A model generated the notes under the pieces. It searched no databases. It saw nothing but the letters and a program-made list of their open reading frames with translations, and was not told where the DNA came from. This document shows positions 34,441 through 41,806 of a DNA stretch of 64,000 bases, piece after piece. Both the position numbers and the translations under genes were made by a program. Source of the stretch: Cellulophaga lytica DSM 7489 (GTDB lineage Bacteria > Bacteroidota > Bacteroidia > Flavobacteriales > Flavobacteriaceae). Positions within the stretch are counted from its first letter, which is position 1. The number at the start of each line of letters is the position of its first letter. The DNA lies in NCBI RefSeq assembly GCF_000190595.1, contig NC_015167.1:1291501-1355500 (forward strand), read 5' to 3'.

Positions 34441-36183
34441 ATGTATAAAAAAATTATATCACTCCTAATTTTTATAGCTTTTACAGCTTGCAAAACTAGA
34501 CCTACAACTACTTTTACAAACAAAGTAGAAACAAAAAATACTACTGTAGACTATAGCAAATTAGTTGTTAATGAGTTTACAGGAGACTTAGCTTACAACA
34601 CTACCGCCTTTGTAGAAAAGTATTGGCGTGTAGTAGGTAATACTGGTTTTAACAAAAGCATACATAAAGTTGCTGAAGAGCTAGAAAAGGCTGGTTTTAT
34701 TAAAGAAGAAAAGACGAATAGCTCTACCATTTTAACTTATAGAATAGAAGAAAGGCCATTAAAAAAAACCACTTGGGAATCTGTAGCAGCTAGCCTAACA
34801 ATACAAGGTGAAAAATTGCCTTTATTGCAAAATAGCACCAATAGTAATATGATTGCTTTAAACTCTTACAGCACACCAAAAAAAGGTGTAACTGCAGAGG
34901 TGATTTATATTGCAGATGTTTCTAAACTAAAAGATACTAACGTAAAAGGTAAAATTGTTTTTGTAGAAACTAGTCCGGCTAGAGTTTTTAATACTGCCGT
35001 AGTTAAAGGTGGCGCAGCAGGAATATTATCATACAGCAACCCAAGCTATTTACAACCAGAAAAAAACACAACATCTATACAGTTTAGGTCTATACCACAA
35101 AATAAAGATGTTAAAGGCTGGGCAATAGCACTGTCTTACCACGCCAAACAAAGACTTAAAAAGAAATTGCAAAAAGAAAAAGTAATTGTTACTGCAAATA
35201 TTAAAACCAACATTTACCCATCTACAGAATTAACGTTAGTTGCAGATATTAAAGGAGCAGTTGCCCCAGAACAAAGACTTGTATATAGCGCACACGTACA
35301 AGAACCTGGTGCAAACGATAATGCTACAGGTGTTGGCGTTGCTTTAGAGATGGCCACATTAACAGCCAAATTTATTAAAGAAGGTAAATTAAGCCCAAAA
35401 AGAACATTAACCTTTTTATGGGGAGATGAAATTGTATCTACCAGAAGGTATGTGCAAGAAGATAAAGCAAGAGCTAAAAATATAAAATGGGGAATTAGTT
35501 TAGATATGGTTGGCGAAAATACCGCTATTACAGGAGGTTCGTTTTTAATTGAAAAAATGCCAGATCCAAGTGCAATTTGGACAAGAGGAAACGATAAACA
35601 TACAGAATGGGGCGGCAGCGTTTTGTCTTTAGAACAAATGAAACCACATTATTTAAATGATTTTGTACTAAAAATATTTAAAGAACAAGGCAAACGTACA
35701 AACTGGGAGGTAAATACAAATCCTTATGAAGGTGGTAGTGACCATACCCCGTTTTTAGCTGCAGATATTCCTGGAGTATTATTTTGGCATTTTACAGATC
35801 AATTTTATCACACAGATAATGACAGACTAGATAAGGTTTCTAAAACTACACTTAAAAACGTAGGCACAGCAGCTTTAATTAGTGCTTATACTCTTTTAAA
35901 CGCAAATAAACATACCGCAAAAATTATTATTTCTGATATTGAAAAAGCTGCTATTACTCGCCTAAACGAAGAGCTAAAACAAGGAAAGCTAGCATTAGCA
36001 AAAGGAGGTAAACTACAAACACAAATAAACATTATAAATGCTTGGCAAAATTGGTATACTAAAGCTATTAATTCAACTTTAGATATGGTTACTAGCACAT
36101 CATCCATAAATGCTACCATTGTTAATGCCCAAGCAACAATAAAGCTAACTGCAGAACATTGCATTGCTGAGCTAAAAAGGTAA
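34441..36183 (+). CDS. M28-family metallopeptidase lipoprotein
   Basis: 580 residues from the ATG at 34441, which directly opens a lipoprotein signal (MYKKIISLLIFIAFTACK, lipid Cys near 17). A PA-like domain (GKIVFVETSPARVFNTAVVKGGAAGILSY) precedes the peptidase domain. Likely zinc ligands: His in YSAHVQEPGANDNATG with the bridging Asp, Glu in LWGDEIVS, Asp in SLDMVG and His in GGSDHTPF. Two positions differ from the usual motifs: HxD reads HVQ, and the general-base Glu of GEE/AEE is Asp (GDE). Probably an aminopeptidase at the envelope; activity should be regarded as likely but unproven. Confidence 0.82.
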   Translation: MYKKIISLLIFIAFTACKTRPTTTFTNKVETKNTTVDYSKLVVNEFTGDLAYNTTAFVEKYWRVVGNTGFNKSIHKVAEELEKAGFIKEEKTNSSTILTYRIEERPLKKTTWESVAASLTIQGEKLPLLQNSTNSNMIALNSYSTPKKGVTAEVIYIADVSKLKDTNVKGKIVFVETSPARVFNTAVVKGGAAGILSYSNPSYLQPEKNTTSIQFRSIPQNKDVKGWAIALSYHAKQRLKKKLQKEKVIVTANIKTNIYPSTELTLVADIKGAVAPEQRLVYSAHVQEPGANDNATGVGVALEMATLTAKFIKEGKLSPKRTLTFLWGDEIVSTRRYVQEDKARAKNIKWGISLDMVGENTAITGGSFLIEKMPDPSAIWTRGNDKHTEWGGSVLSLEQMKPHYLNDFVLKIFKEQGKRTNWEVNTNPYEGGSDHTPFLAADIPGVLFWHFTDQFYHTDNDRLDKVSKTTLKNVGTAALISAYTLLNANKHTAKIIISDIEKAAITRLNEELKQGKLALAKGGKLQTQINIINAWQNWYTKAINSTLDMVTSTSSINATIVNAQATIKLTAEHCIAELKR

Positions 36184-36253
36184 GAGCTTCCCTTCTTATT
36201 TTTTCACTGTAAAACGGGATAAACATATTAAAAATCAATTATACTTTTACCAT

Positions 36254-36598
36254 ATGACTTTAGATCAATTTAAAGAAAAACTAAAAAACAACCCAACTGC
36301 TATTGCTTTTACAGATACAATGCAGGTTATAGAAGATAATTACACCTTTACACCAACTGCTTTTAAAAATGGCAGCTTAGAGAATAAAGAGGGGGAAAAC
36401 TCTGGTTCTTGTAAATTGTTTGCTTTTGCTTTAAAACAAGAATTATCCAAAGAAGAAACTTTGGCTTGTTTTGGAGATTACTATAGAAAAGATGTGTTAC
36501 AAGACCCGGAGGGAAACGGACACTTAAACATTAGAAATTTTATAAAAACTGGTTTTAGCGGCTTAGCTTTTGATACTGAAGCTTTAATAAAAAAATAA
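36254..36598 (+). CDS. HopJ-type domain protein
   Basis: 114 residues that match the HopJ family, named after a Pseudomonas type III effector but widespread in non-pathogens. Characteristic segments: VIEDNYTFTPTAFKNG, NSGSCKLFAFALKQELSKEETLACFGDYYRKDVL and DPEGNGHLNIRNFIKTGFSGLAF. No secretion signal or type III system is visible here, so an effector role is not supported; the family's function in such bacteria is unknown. A lipoprotein gene follows after two bases. Confidence 0.85.
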   Translation: MTLDQFKEKLKNNPTAIAFTDTMQVIEDNYTFTPTAFKNGSLENKEGENSGSCKLFAFALKQELSKEETLACFGDYYRKDVLQDPEGNGHLNIRNFIKTGFSGLAFDTEALIKK

Positions 36599-36600
36599 AG

Positions 36601-37152
36601 ATGAAAATCAATTTTAAAGCAATTAACTATACCATATTATTTGCTTTTAGTGTAAGCATATTAAGTTGTAAAAGCAATACACAAGAAAGTACTACCGAAA
36701 AAAGCTCGGTTTTACCAAATGGTATGCGATTAACTGTTTTTAAAACCAATAAAGACAAAACATCTATAGGTATATTAACAGGCACAAATTACGGTACTAC
36801 GCACACCTACAAATACAATGTTTTACTACATGAACCAGATGTTAACTGGAGTTTGGGCAGCGGAGAACCTAAAAACTTTTTGTTTTGTAAGGACACTATT
36901 TATATACACTACGCAAATAAAAACAACTACCCTATAACTGTTACCGATTCTGTTACAAACTCCACCACTACAAAAAACAATTATAAGATGGAAAGTATGT
37001 ATCAAAAGCACGTTGATAACAGGTACTTTTTTAATCTTTTTGGTGATGATTTCTGGTTAGATGTTTCCCCTAAACGCTACAACGAAATTAAAAATTCTTG
37101 TGAAGAATATGCCATTCCTAATGATGGTGAACTTACTGTTACAAGCAAATAG
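36601..37152 (+). CDS. Hypothetical lipoprotein
   Basis: 183 residues with a lipoprotein signal (FAFSVSILSCKSN, lipid Cys about 23) and a mostly beta-rich, Lys/Asn-rich mature part without recognisable domain. It starts two bases after the HopJ-type gene and so is probably translated from the same mRNA. No function can be assigned. Confidence 0.65.
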   Translation: MKINFKAINYTILFAFSVSILSCKSNTQESTTEKSSVLPNGMRLTVFKTNKDKTSIGILTGTNYGTTHTYKYNVLLHEPDVNWSLGSGEPKNFLFCKDTIYIHYANKNNYPITVTDSVTNSTTTKNNYKMESMYQKHVDNRYFFNLFGDDFWLDVSPKRYNEIKNSCEEYAIPNDGELTVTSK

Positions 37153-37170
37153 TACATCAATCTAAAACAA

Positions 37171-37195
37171 TAAAACCCCACCAAAATGGCAGGGC
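37171..37195 (-). terminator. Terminator of the AhpD-like gene
   Basis: In the leftward sense CCCUGCC AUUUU GGUGGGG, a seven-bp stem with two G-U pairs, then UUUUAUU. It lies between the convergent lipoprotein and AhpD-like genes. Confidence 0.55.
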
Positions 37196-37220
37196 TTATA
37201 AATAGTATGCGGGTTTCTTT

Positions 37221-37823
37221 TTAGTAAGCACTTCCGTTGTGTTTACCTTCTTCCCAACCGTGTTTACCTAAATATTGATTTCCACTTTCTACAGCGCCTT
37301 CTTCAATAGAAGTTCCCATAGAGTCATTCCATCTATTTAAATATCCAAATAAAGAAATAACACCTAACATTTCTACAATTTCACCTTCGTTCCAATACTT
37401 GTATAAATTCTCTTTAATTTCTGCATTTACAGCATTTGGCACTTGAGATGCTGCTAAAGAAAAATCTAGGGCTGCACGTTCTGCATCAGAAAAAGCAGCG
37501 TGAGTTCTGTACTCCCAAATATTATCTAACTGCTCTTGCTCTGCTCCGTAACGTTCTGCTGCTCTAATAGCATGTGCTTGGCAATATCTACAACCAGTAG
37601 CGTTACTACTAACCCAAGCAATCATACGTTTTAATGCAGATGTTACATTACCCTCATTAGCCATAACAGCTTTATTTAAGTTTATAAAAGCCTTGGATAT
37701 TGCTGGTCTGTGCTGCATTGTTAAAACAGAATTAGGACAAAAGCCTAAGGTCTCATTAAAAAATTCTGCCAATTCTTTTGTTTCAGAATCGTGATTAGGA
37801 TCTAAAGGGTTTACTAAAGCCAT
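37221..37823 (-). CDS. AhpD-like carboxymuconolactone decarboxylase-family protein
   Basis: 200 residues from the ATG at 37823; a longer frame would run into the divergent OsmC gene. The conserved redox motif is CRYCQAHAIRAAERYG (about 82-97), CxxC followed by a histidine, as in AhpD-like peroxidase-related proteins. The helical pattern NEGNVTSALKRMIAWVSSNATG before it is also typical. Such proteins reduce peroxides or support peroxiredoxins. Its divergent partner OsmC is likewise peroxide-related, which supports an oxidative-stress role. Confidence 0.85.
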   Translation of the reverse strand: MALVNPLDPNHDSETKELAEFFNETLGFCPNSVLTMQHRPAISKAFINLNKAVMANEGNVTSALKRMIAWVSSNATGCRYCQAHAIRAAERYGAEQEQLDNIWEYRTHAAFSDAERAALDFSLAASQVPNAVNAEIKENLYKYWNEGEIVEMLGVISLFGYLNRWNDSMGTSIEEGAVESGNQYLGKHGWEEGKHNGSAY

Positions 37824-37844
37824 AGTTATTTTTATATTTAGTTG

Positions 37845-37852
37845 TATTTTTG
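37845..37852 (+). promoter_or_regulatory. -7 box of the osmC gene
   Basis: TATTTTTG, a full match to TAnnTTTG, 25 bases before the ATG at 37878. No clear -33 box is seen upstream in the 54-base gap shared with the divergent gene. Confidence 0.45.
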
Positions 37853-37877
37853 AATCTACAAGAAACGAAAAAAAATT

Positions 37878-38306
37878 ATGAGTACAACAAATCATATTAC
37901 AACCAAATGGTTGGGCAACATGGCTTTTGAAAGTAACAACCCGTCTGGGAATAACCTAACTATAGATATTGCCAAAGAAGATGGTGGTGACGGACAAGGT
38001 TACAGACCTAAAGCGCTTATGCTTGCTGGCTTAGCAGGTTGTTCTGGTTTAGACGTTGCATCTTTAATGAAAAAAATGAAGTTAGATGTAGATGAGTTTA
38101 CAATTGAAACTATTGCAAACTTAACAGATGAGCACCCTAAGTATTATGATGCTGTTACTATAGAATACCATTTTCACGGCAGTAATTTAGATGAAAAAAA
38201 ATTGCAACGTGCGGTAGATTTATCAGTTGAAAAATACTGTGGTGTTATGGAAATGTTTAGACGTTTTGCAACATTAGATATTAAAACTATTTTTCATCAC
38301 GCTTAA
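37878..38306 (+). CDS. OsmC/Ohr-family protein
   Basis: 142 residues, matching OsmC-family length. Both conserved cysteines are present: the first in LAGLAGCSGLDVASLMKK (about residue 55) and the second in VEKYCGVMEMF (about 117). These form the catalytic thiol pair that reduces organic hydroperoxides, or in some members bind other small molecules. It faces the AhpD-like gene across 54 bases and is followed by the four-helix-bundle cassette. Confidence 0.88.
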   Translation: MSTTNHITTKWLGNMAFESNNPSGNNLTIDIAKEDGGDGQGYRPKALMLAGLAGCSGLDVASLMKKMKLDVDEFTIETIANLTDEHPKYYDAVTIEYHFHGSNLDEKKLQRAVDLSVEKYCGVMEMFRRFATLDIKTIFHHA

Positions 38307-38364
38307 ATTAACTGTTGTAGATTATAAACTAAAGCTCAAAAAAAATAAGTTTAAAGTTCTTTTA

Positions 38365-38392
38365 TCTTGACTCTTGCTTCTTGGCTCTTAAA
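38365..38392 (+). repeat. Seven-base tandem repeats, left block
   Basis: Units TCTTGAC, TCTTGCT, TCTTGGC, TCTTAAA in succession. They are 66 bases upstream of the four-helix-bundle gene. Confidence 0.65.
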
Positions 38393-38457
38393 AGTTATAA
38401 ATTTAAGCTCAAGAAACAAGTTCAAATTAAAAGCATTAGCTTTAGCAAAACATAAGA

Positions 38458-38811
38458 ATGTCCGAGAAAAAATTTGATATTGAAGATAGGCTAGTTGAAT
38501 TTGCCTCAGAAATAATACTTTTTTGTAAAGATTTACCAACAGATATGACTGGTCAATATTATGGAAATCAACTTTTACGTTCTGGAGGGAGTTCTGCACT
38601 TAACTTTGGAGAAGCGCAAGGAACAAATTCTAATAGAGATTATATTTTTAAAGCAAGTCTATCACTTAAAGAATTAAAAGAATCTAGAGTTAATCTAAAA
38701 ATTTTGACAAAAGTAAATTATGGCAATGAAAAAAGAAGAGCTTTGTTATTAAATGAAGTTGAACAACTAATTAAAATTATTGCTACTATTATTAAAAATA
38801 AGAAGAAATAA
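38458..38811 (+). CDS. Four-helix-bundle protein (S23/IVP family)
   Basis: 117 residues, a typical size for the small all-helical family first seen encoded in intervening sequences of 23S rRNA and related to the Avd protein of diversity-generating retroelements. Conserved features: FASEIILFCKDLP (helix 1), YYGNQLLRSGGSSALNFGEAQGTNSNRDYIFKASLSLKELKESR and the helical C-terminus with poly-Lys end. It is free-standing, not inside rRNA, and no reverse transcriptase is nearby. The family's cellular role is unknown; binding of nucleic acid is inferred from its basic surface in relatives. Confidence 0.88.
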   Translation: MSEKKFDIEDRLVEFASEIILFCKDLPTDMTGQYYGNQLLRSGGSSALNFGEAQGTNSNRDYIFKASLSLKELKESRVNLKILTKVNYGNEKRRALLLNEVEQLIKIIATIIKNKKK

Positions 38812-38864
38812 CTATTGAGCTTTAGGTTGATTCTTTGTGCTTGAATTTCAACTTAATTTTTTCA

Positions 38865-38899
38865 TCTTGATTCTTGACTCTTGACTCTTGATTCTTAAA
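38865..38899 (+). repeat. Seven-base tandem repeats, right block
   Basis: Units TCTTGAT, TCTTGAC, TCTTGAC, TCTTGAT, TCTTAAA. They end 15 bases before the recJ ATG at 38915, so they fill its leader and may affect its expression. Confidence 0.7.
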
Positions 38900-38914
38900 T
38901 ACAAAAAACACTAC

Positions 38915-40603
38915 ATGCGCTGGACCATAAAACCTAAACCTGATGCTGCTAAAGTAGCCGAACTACAAAATGCATTACAGGTTGATGAAATTGTGGCTAA
39001 ACTATTACTACAACGCGGTATAACAACTTTTGAAGAGGCTAAAAAATACTTTAGACCACAACTATCAGATTTACACGACCCATATTTATTAAAAGATATG
39101 GATTTGGCTATTGCTCGTATAGAGCAAGCTATTGCCAATGAAGAAAATATTATGGTTTTTGGCGATTATGATGTAGATGGCACAACTTCTGTTGCGTTAG
39201 TATCATCTTATTTACAAAGTTACTACCCTAATGTTACTACATATATTCCGGATAGATATAAAGAAGGTTATGGTGTGTCTTATGCCGGTATTGACTATGC
39301 AGATGATAATGATATTAGTCTAATTATTGCATTAGATTGTGGTGTAAAAGCGGTAGATAAAGTTGCTTATGCAAAAGAAAAAGGTGTAGATTTTATTATT
39401 TGTGACCACCACAGACCTGGTGCTACGTTACCAAATGCTGTTGCTGTTTTAGATGCCAAAAGGAACGATTGCAATTACCCGTATGATGAGCTTTGTGGTT
39501 GTGGTGTTGGTTTTAAATTGATACAAGCTTTAGGTAGCAAAAGAGGACAAACTATAGAGGATTTAGTACCTTATTTAGACTTGGTTGCTACGGCAATTGG
39601 TGCAGATATTGTCCCTATTACTGGCGAAAATAGGGTGCTTGCCTATTATGGATTACAGGTTATTAATAGTACGCCTAGAGCTGGTTTTAAAGCTATTATA
39701 AATCAGATTAAAAAAGATGTACTTACTATTACAGATGTTGTTTTTGTAATTGCTCCTCGTATAAATGCTGCGGGACGTATGGTACACGGTTTGCACGCTG
39801 TTAATTTACTTACCGAAACAAATTTGGAGCAGGCAGAAGAATTTGCTGCTGCCATTGAACAGTACAATGCAGATAGGCGAGAACTAGACCAAGAAATTAC
39901 CAAAGAAGCTTTAGTACAAATTACAGATAACAAAGAAGAAAAACATTTTACCTCTGTAGTTTATAATGAAAATTGGCACAAAGGTGTTATTGGCATTGTA
40001 GCATCTAGACTAACAGAAACGTATTACAGACCTACTTTAGTTTTCACTAAAAGCGGCGAAAAACTAGCTGCATCTGCACGCTCTGTAAAAGGTTTTGATG
40101 TTTACAATGCACTTGAAGCTTGTGCAGACCACATAGAACAATTTGGAGGCCATAAATATGCTGCTGGTTTAACCTTATCTGAAGCACAGTATGATGGGTT
40201 TAAAAAAGAATTTGAAAAAGTTGTTACAAAAACTATAGATCCCAACCTTTTAACTCCTGAAATTACTATAGATGCAGAGCTTAATTTTAATGAAATAAGT
40301 CCAAAATTAATGCGAATTATTAAACAAATGGAACCTTTTGGCCCAGGTAATATGTCGCCTGTATTTATGGCAGAAAACCTACAAGACACAGGTTATGCCA
40401 AAGGCGTAGGGCAAGAAGAAGCGCATTTAAAATTAGCTGCTGTACAAAACGGTTCTAACCCAATTGGAGCTATTGGTTTTAATTTAGGAAATAAATTGCC
40501 TTTAGTACAAAACAAAAAGCCTTTTAGCGCTGTTTTTTCTTTAGACGAAAATGAGTGGCAAGGGGTTGTTAGCTTACAATTAAAACTTAGGGATATTAGA
40601 TAA
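38915..40603 (+). CDS. recJ: Single-stranded-DNA exonuclease RecJ
   Basis: 562 residues from the ATG at 38915 (MRWTIKPKPDAAK); a TTG at 38888 is rejected because it lies in the seven-base repeat. DHH-family motifs: MVFGDYDVDGTTS, LIIALDCGV, IICDHHRPG and CGVGFKL; the DHHA1 part follows with GHKYAAGLTL, then the OB-like domain at the end. RecJ degrades single strands 5' to 3' in RecFOR recombination and mismatch repair. The gene is closed by a terminator. Confidence 0.95.
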   Translation: MRWTIKPKPDAAKVAELQNALQVDEIVAKLLLQRGITTFEEAKKYFRPQLSDLHDPYLLKDMDLAIARIEQAIANEENIMVFGDYDVDGTTSVALVSSYLQSYYPNVTTYIPDRYKEGYGVSYAGIDYADDNDISLIIALDCGVKAVDKVAYAKEKGVDFIICDHHRPGATLPNAVAVLDAKRNDCNYPYDELCGCGVGFKLIQALGSKRGQTIEDLVPYLDLVATAIGADIVPITGENRVLAYYGLQVINSTPRAGFKAIINQIKKDVLTITDVVFVIAPRINAAGRMVHGLHAVNLLTETNLEQAEEFAAAIEQYNADRRELDQEITKEALVQITDNKEEKHFTSVVYNENWHKGVIGIVASRLTETYYRPTLVFTKSGEKLAASARSVKGFDVYNALEACADHIEQFGGHKYAAGLTLSEAQYDGFKKEFEKVVTKTIDPNLLTPEITIDAELNFNEISPKLMRIIKQMEPFGPGNMSPVFMAENLQDTGYAKGVGQEEAHLKLAAVQNGSNPIGAIGFNLGNKLPLVQNKKPFSAVFSLDENEWQGVVSLQLKLRDIR

Positions 40604-40640
40604 AAAAGCCCAAACACAAATTAAATGCTTGGACTTTTTA
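40603..40640 (+). terminator. Terminator of recJ
   Basis: Stem AAAAAGCCCAA (40603-40613) with TTGGACTTTTT (40629-40639), one mismatch, overlapping the recJ stop codon. Confidence 0.6.
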
Positions 40641-40710
40641 GAAAAAAACTAACTCAAAACTTAACTTTGCTATTAACTCCTTTTTTAGGGGTAAATAATT
40701 GTTTATTCTT

Positions 40711-41796
40711 TTACTTTAATAATGAATACACAAACTCTGGGTGACCACGTTCACCGTCTGCATTTGTAAGTGCTAAAAACTTAATTTTGTATAGGTTTCC
40801 GTCGGTATCAGACATCACATAAAAAACATTATCTTTTAAAGAAGGTAGAGCGCCTGGTCCACCACCATTTCTCCAACTACTTCCTACACCTCTTTGGTCA
40901 TTAATAAATTTAGAAGCATCAACATTTGCTAACGTAAAGTTGTCATAATTTAAATCGGTTTCAACTTCTGTATCTATCATATATACTTGTGCATTGGCTT
41001 TTACGTTATTAACCACAAAATCAGAATACCCATAAGACCCATAACCTTCTATCTCATTAGTGAAAACAGTAAAATTTAAATCCCAATTCTCTTTTTCTGG
41101 TTCAACAGTAACTTCTGTCTCTGTATCAAAACTAAAAAATGTAAAATTATGGTCGCCATTTTTAGAAATAGTTACTTCTTTATGTGTTGTATCATCTAAA
41201 TCTGCATATTGTAAAACATAATTACTACCATTTCTTAGAATTCTAATTTTTTTCCAGCCTCTAGACTCTCCACTAACAGCAACACTACCTGTACCAGGAA
41301 CTTCTGTACCAACTTTAAAACCTAAGTTTACAAGGTATACTGAGTTATTGGCATCTGTACTAGAAATTTCATCTAAAGCAGTTTCTAAAATGTTACCATC
41401 TGGGGCATCAACAAATTCAGAATTTGCAGGATCAAAAGTACCAATAGCTACCTGTGGCTGTAAATCTTTAATTTCTTGTGAAGTGGAGTTTATAGCATCA
41501 ATATCTATAACAGAAAGTTTAGCTGTTGCCATATATATTGAACCATTAAGCACTACTCTAAAATTTTCACCAGAGAAAAATCCTAAATCCCAAGTATCTC
41601 TTTGTACTACTGAAGATGTATTGGCACTTAAATCTACATATACTTGGTTTGGCTCGTTTGGTCCTCCTACATTTGGAGCTATTGACGCTCCTTCTATAAC
41701 AACTTTAATAGCTTCGCCAGGCTCGTCATCCTTACTACAGCTAGTAAAAGCTATAACTGTAGCACATAGTGTAATAGTTAATAATTTGTTTAACAT
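40711..41796 (-). CDS. hmuY: HmuY-family haem-binding lipoprotein
   Basis: 361 residues with a lipoprotein signal (CATVIAFTSCSKDD, lipid Cys about 20). The conserved start of the HmuY domain is seen in VYVDLSANTSSVVQRDTWDLGFFSGENFRVVLNGSIYMATAKL (about 51-93), and the C-terminal half has the other strand motifs (ENWDLNFTVFTNEI, SSWRNGG). HmuY proteins of Bacteroidetes bind haem at the surface and pass it to the TonB receptor HmuR. The receptor gene lies ten bases upstream in the same operon. It is longer than the P. gingivalis protein (about 216), consistent with a two-part version. Confidence 0.85.
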   Translation of the reverse strand: MLNKLLTITLCATVIAFTSCSKDDEPGEAIKVVIEGASIAPNVGGPNEPNQVYVDLSANTSSVVQRDTWDLGFFSGENFRVVLNGSIYMATAKLSVIDIDAINSTSQEIKDLQPQVAIGTFDPANSEFVDAPDGNILETALDEISSTDANNSVYLVNLGFKVGTEVPGTGSVAVSGESRGWKKIRILRNGSNYVLQYADLDDTTHKEVTISKNGDHNFTFFSFDTETEVTVEPEKENWDLNFTVFTNEIEGYGSYGYSDFVVNNVKANAQVYMIDTEVETDLNYDNFTLANVDASKFINDQRGVGSSWRNGGGPGALPSLKDNVFYVMSDTDGNLYKIKFLALTNADGERGHPEFVYSLLK

Positions 41797-41806
41797 AATT
41801 GTAATT

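Larger units (their letters stand above)
38326..38899. mobile_element. Possible small cassette carrying a four-helix-bundle gene
   Basis: The gene at 38458-38811 is bracketed by a 14-bp inverted repeat (38326-38339 and 38815-38828, 13 of 14 bases matching; sequence TTGAGCTTTAGGTT on the right) and by two blocks of degenerate seven-base repeats TCTTGAC in the same orientation (38365-38392 and 38865-38899), each ending TCTTAAA. The symmetry suggests insertion as a unit between osmC and recJ. No transposase is present, so mobility is inference. Confidence 0.4.

Noticed and set aside
36254-36598. HopJ-like gene as evidence of a type III secretion system
   Set aside because: No secretion-apparatus genes or secretion signal are visible, and the family is common outside pathogens.
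38458-38811. Avd of a diversity-generating retroelement
   Set aside because: No reverse transcriptase, template or variable repeat is found nearby; only the four-helix-bundle fold is shared.
38365-38899. Heptad blocks as a CRISPR array
   Set aside because: Units are seven bases, contiguous and without spacers, and no cas genes are present.
38888-38914. Upstream TTG as start of recJ
   Set aside because: The extra nine codons lie within the TCTTGAC repeat block and do not resemble RecJ; the ATG at 38915 gives the expected N-terminus.
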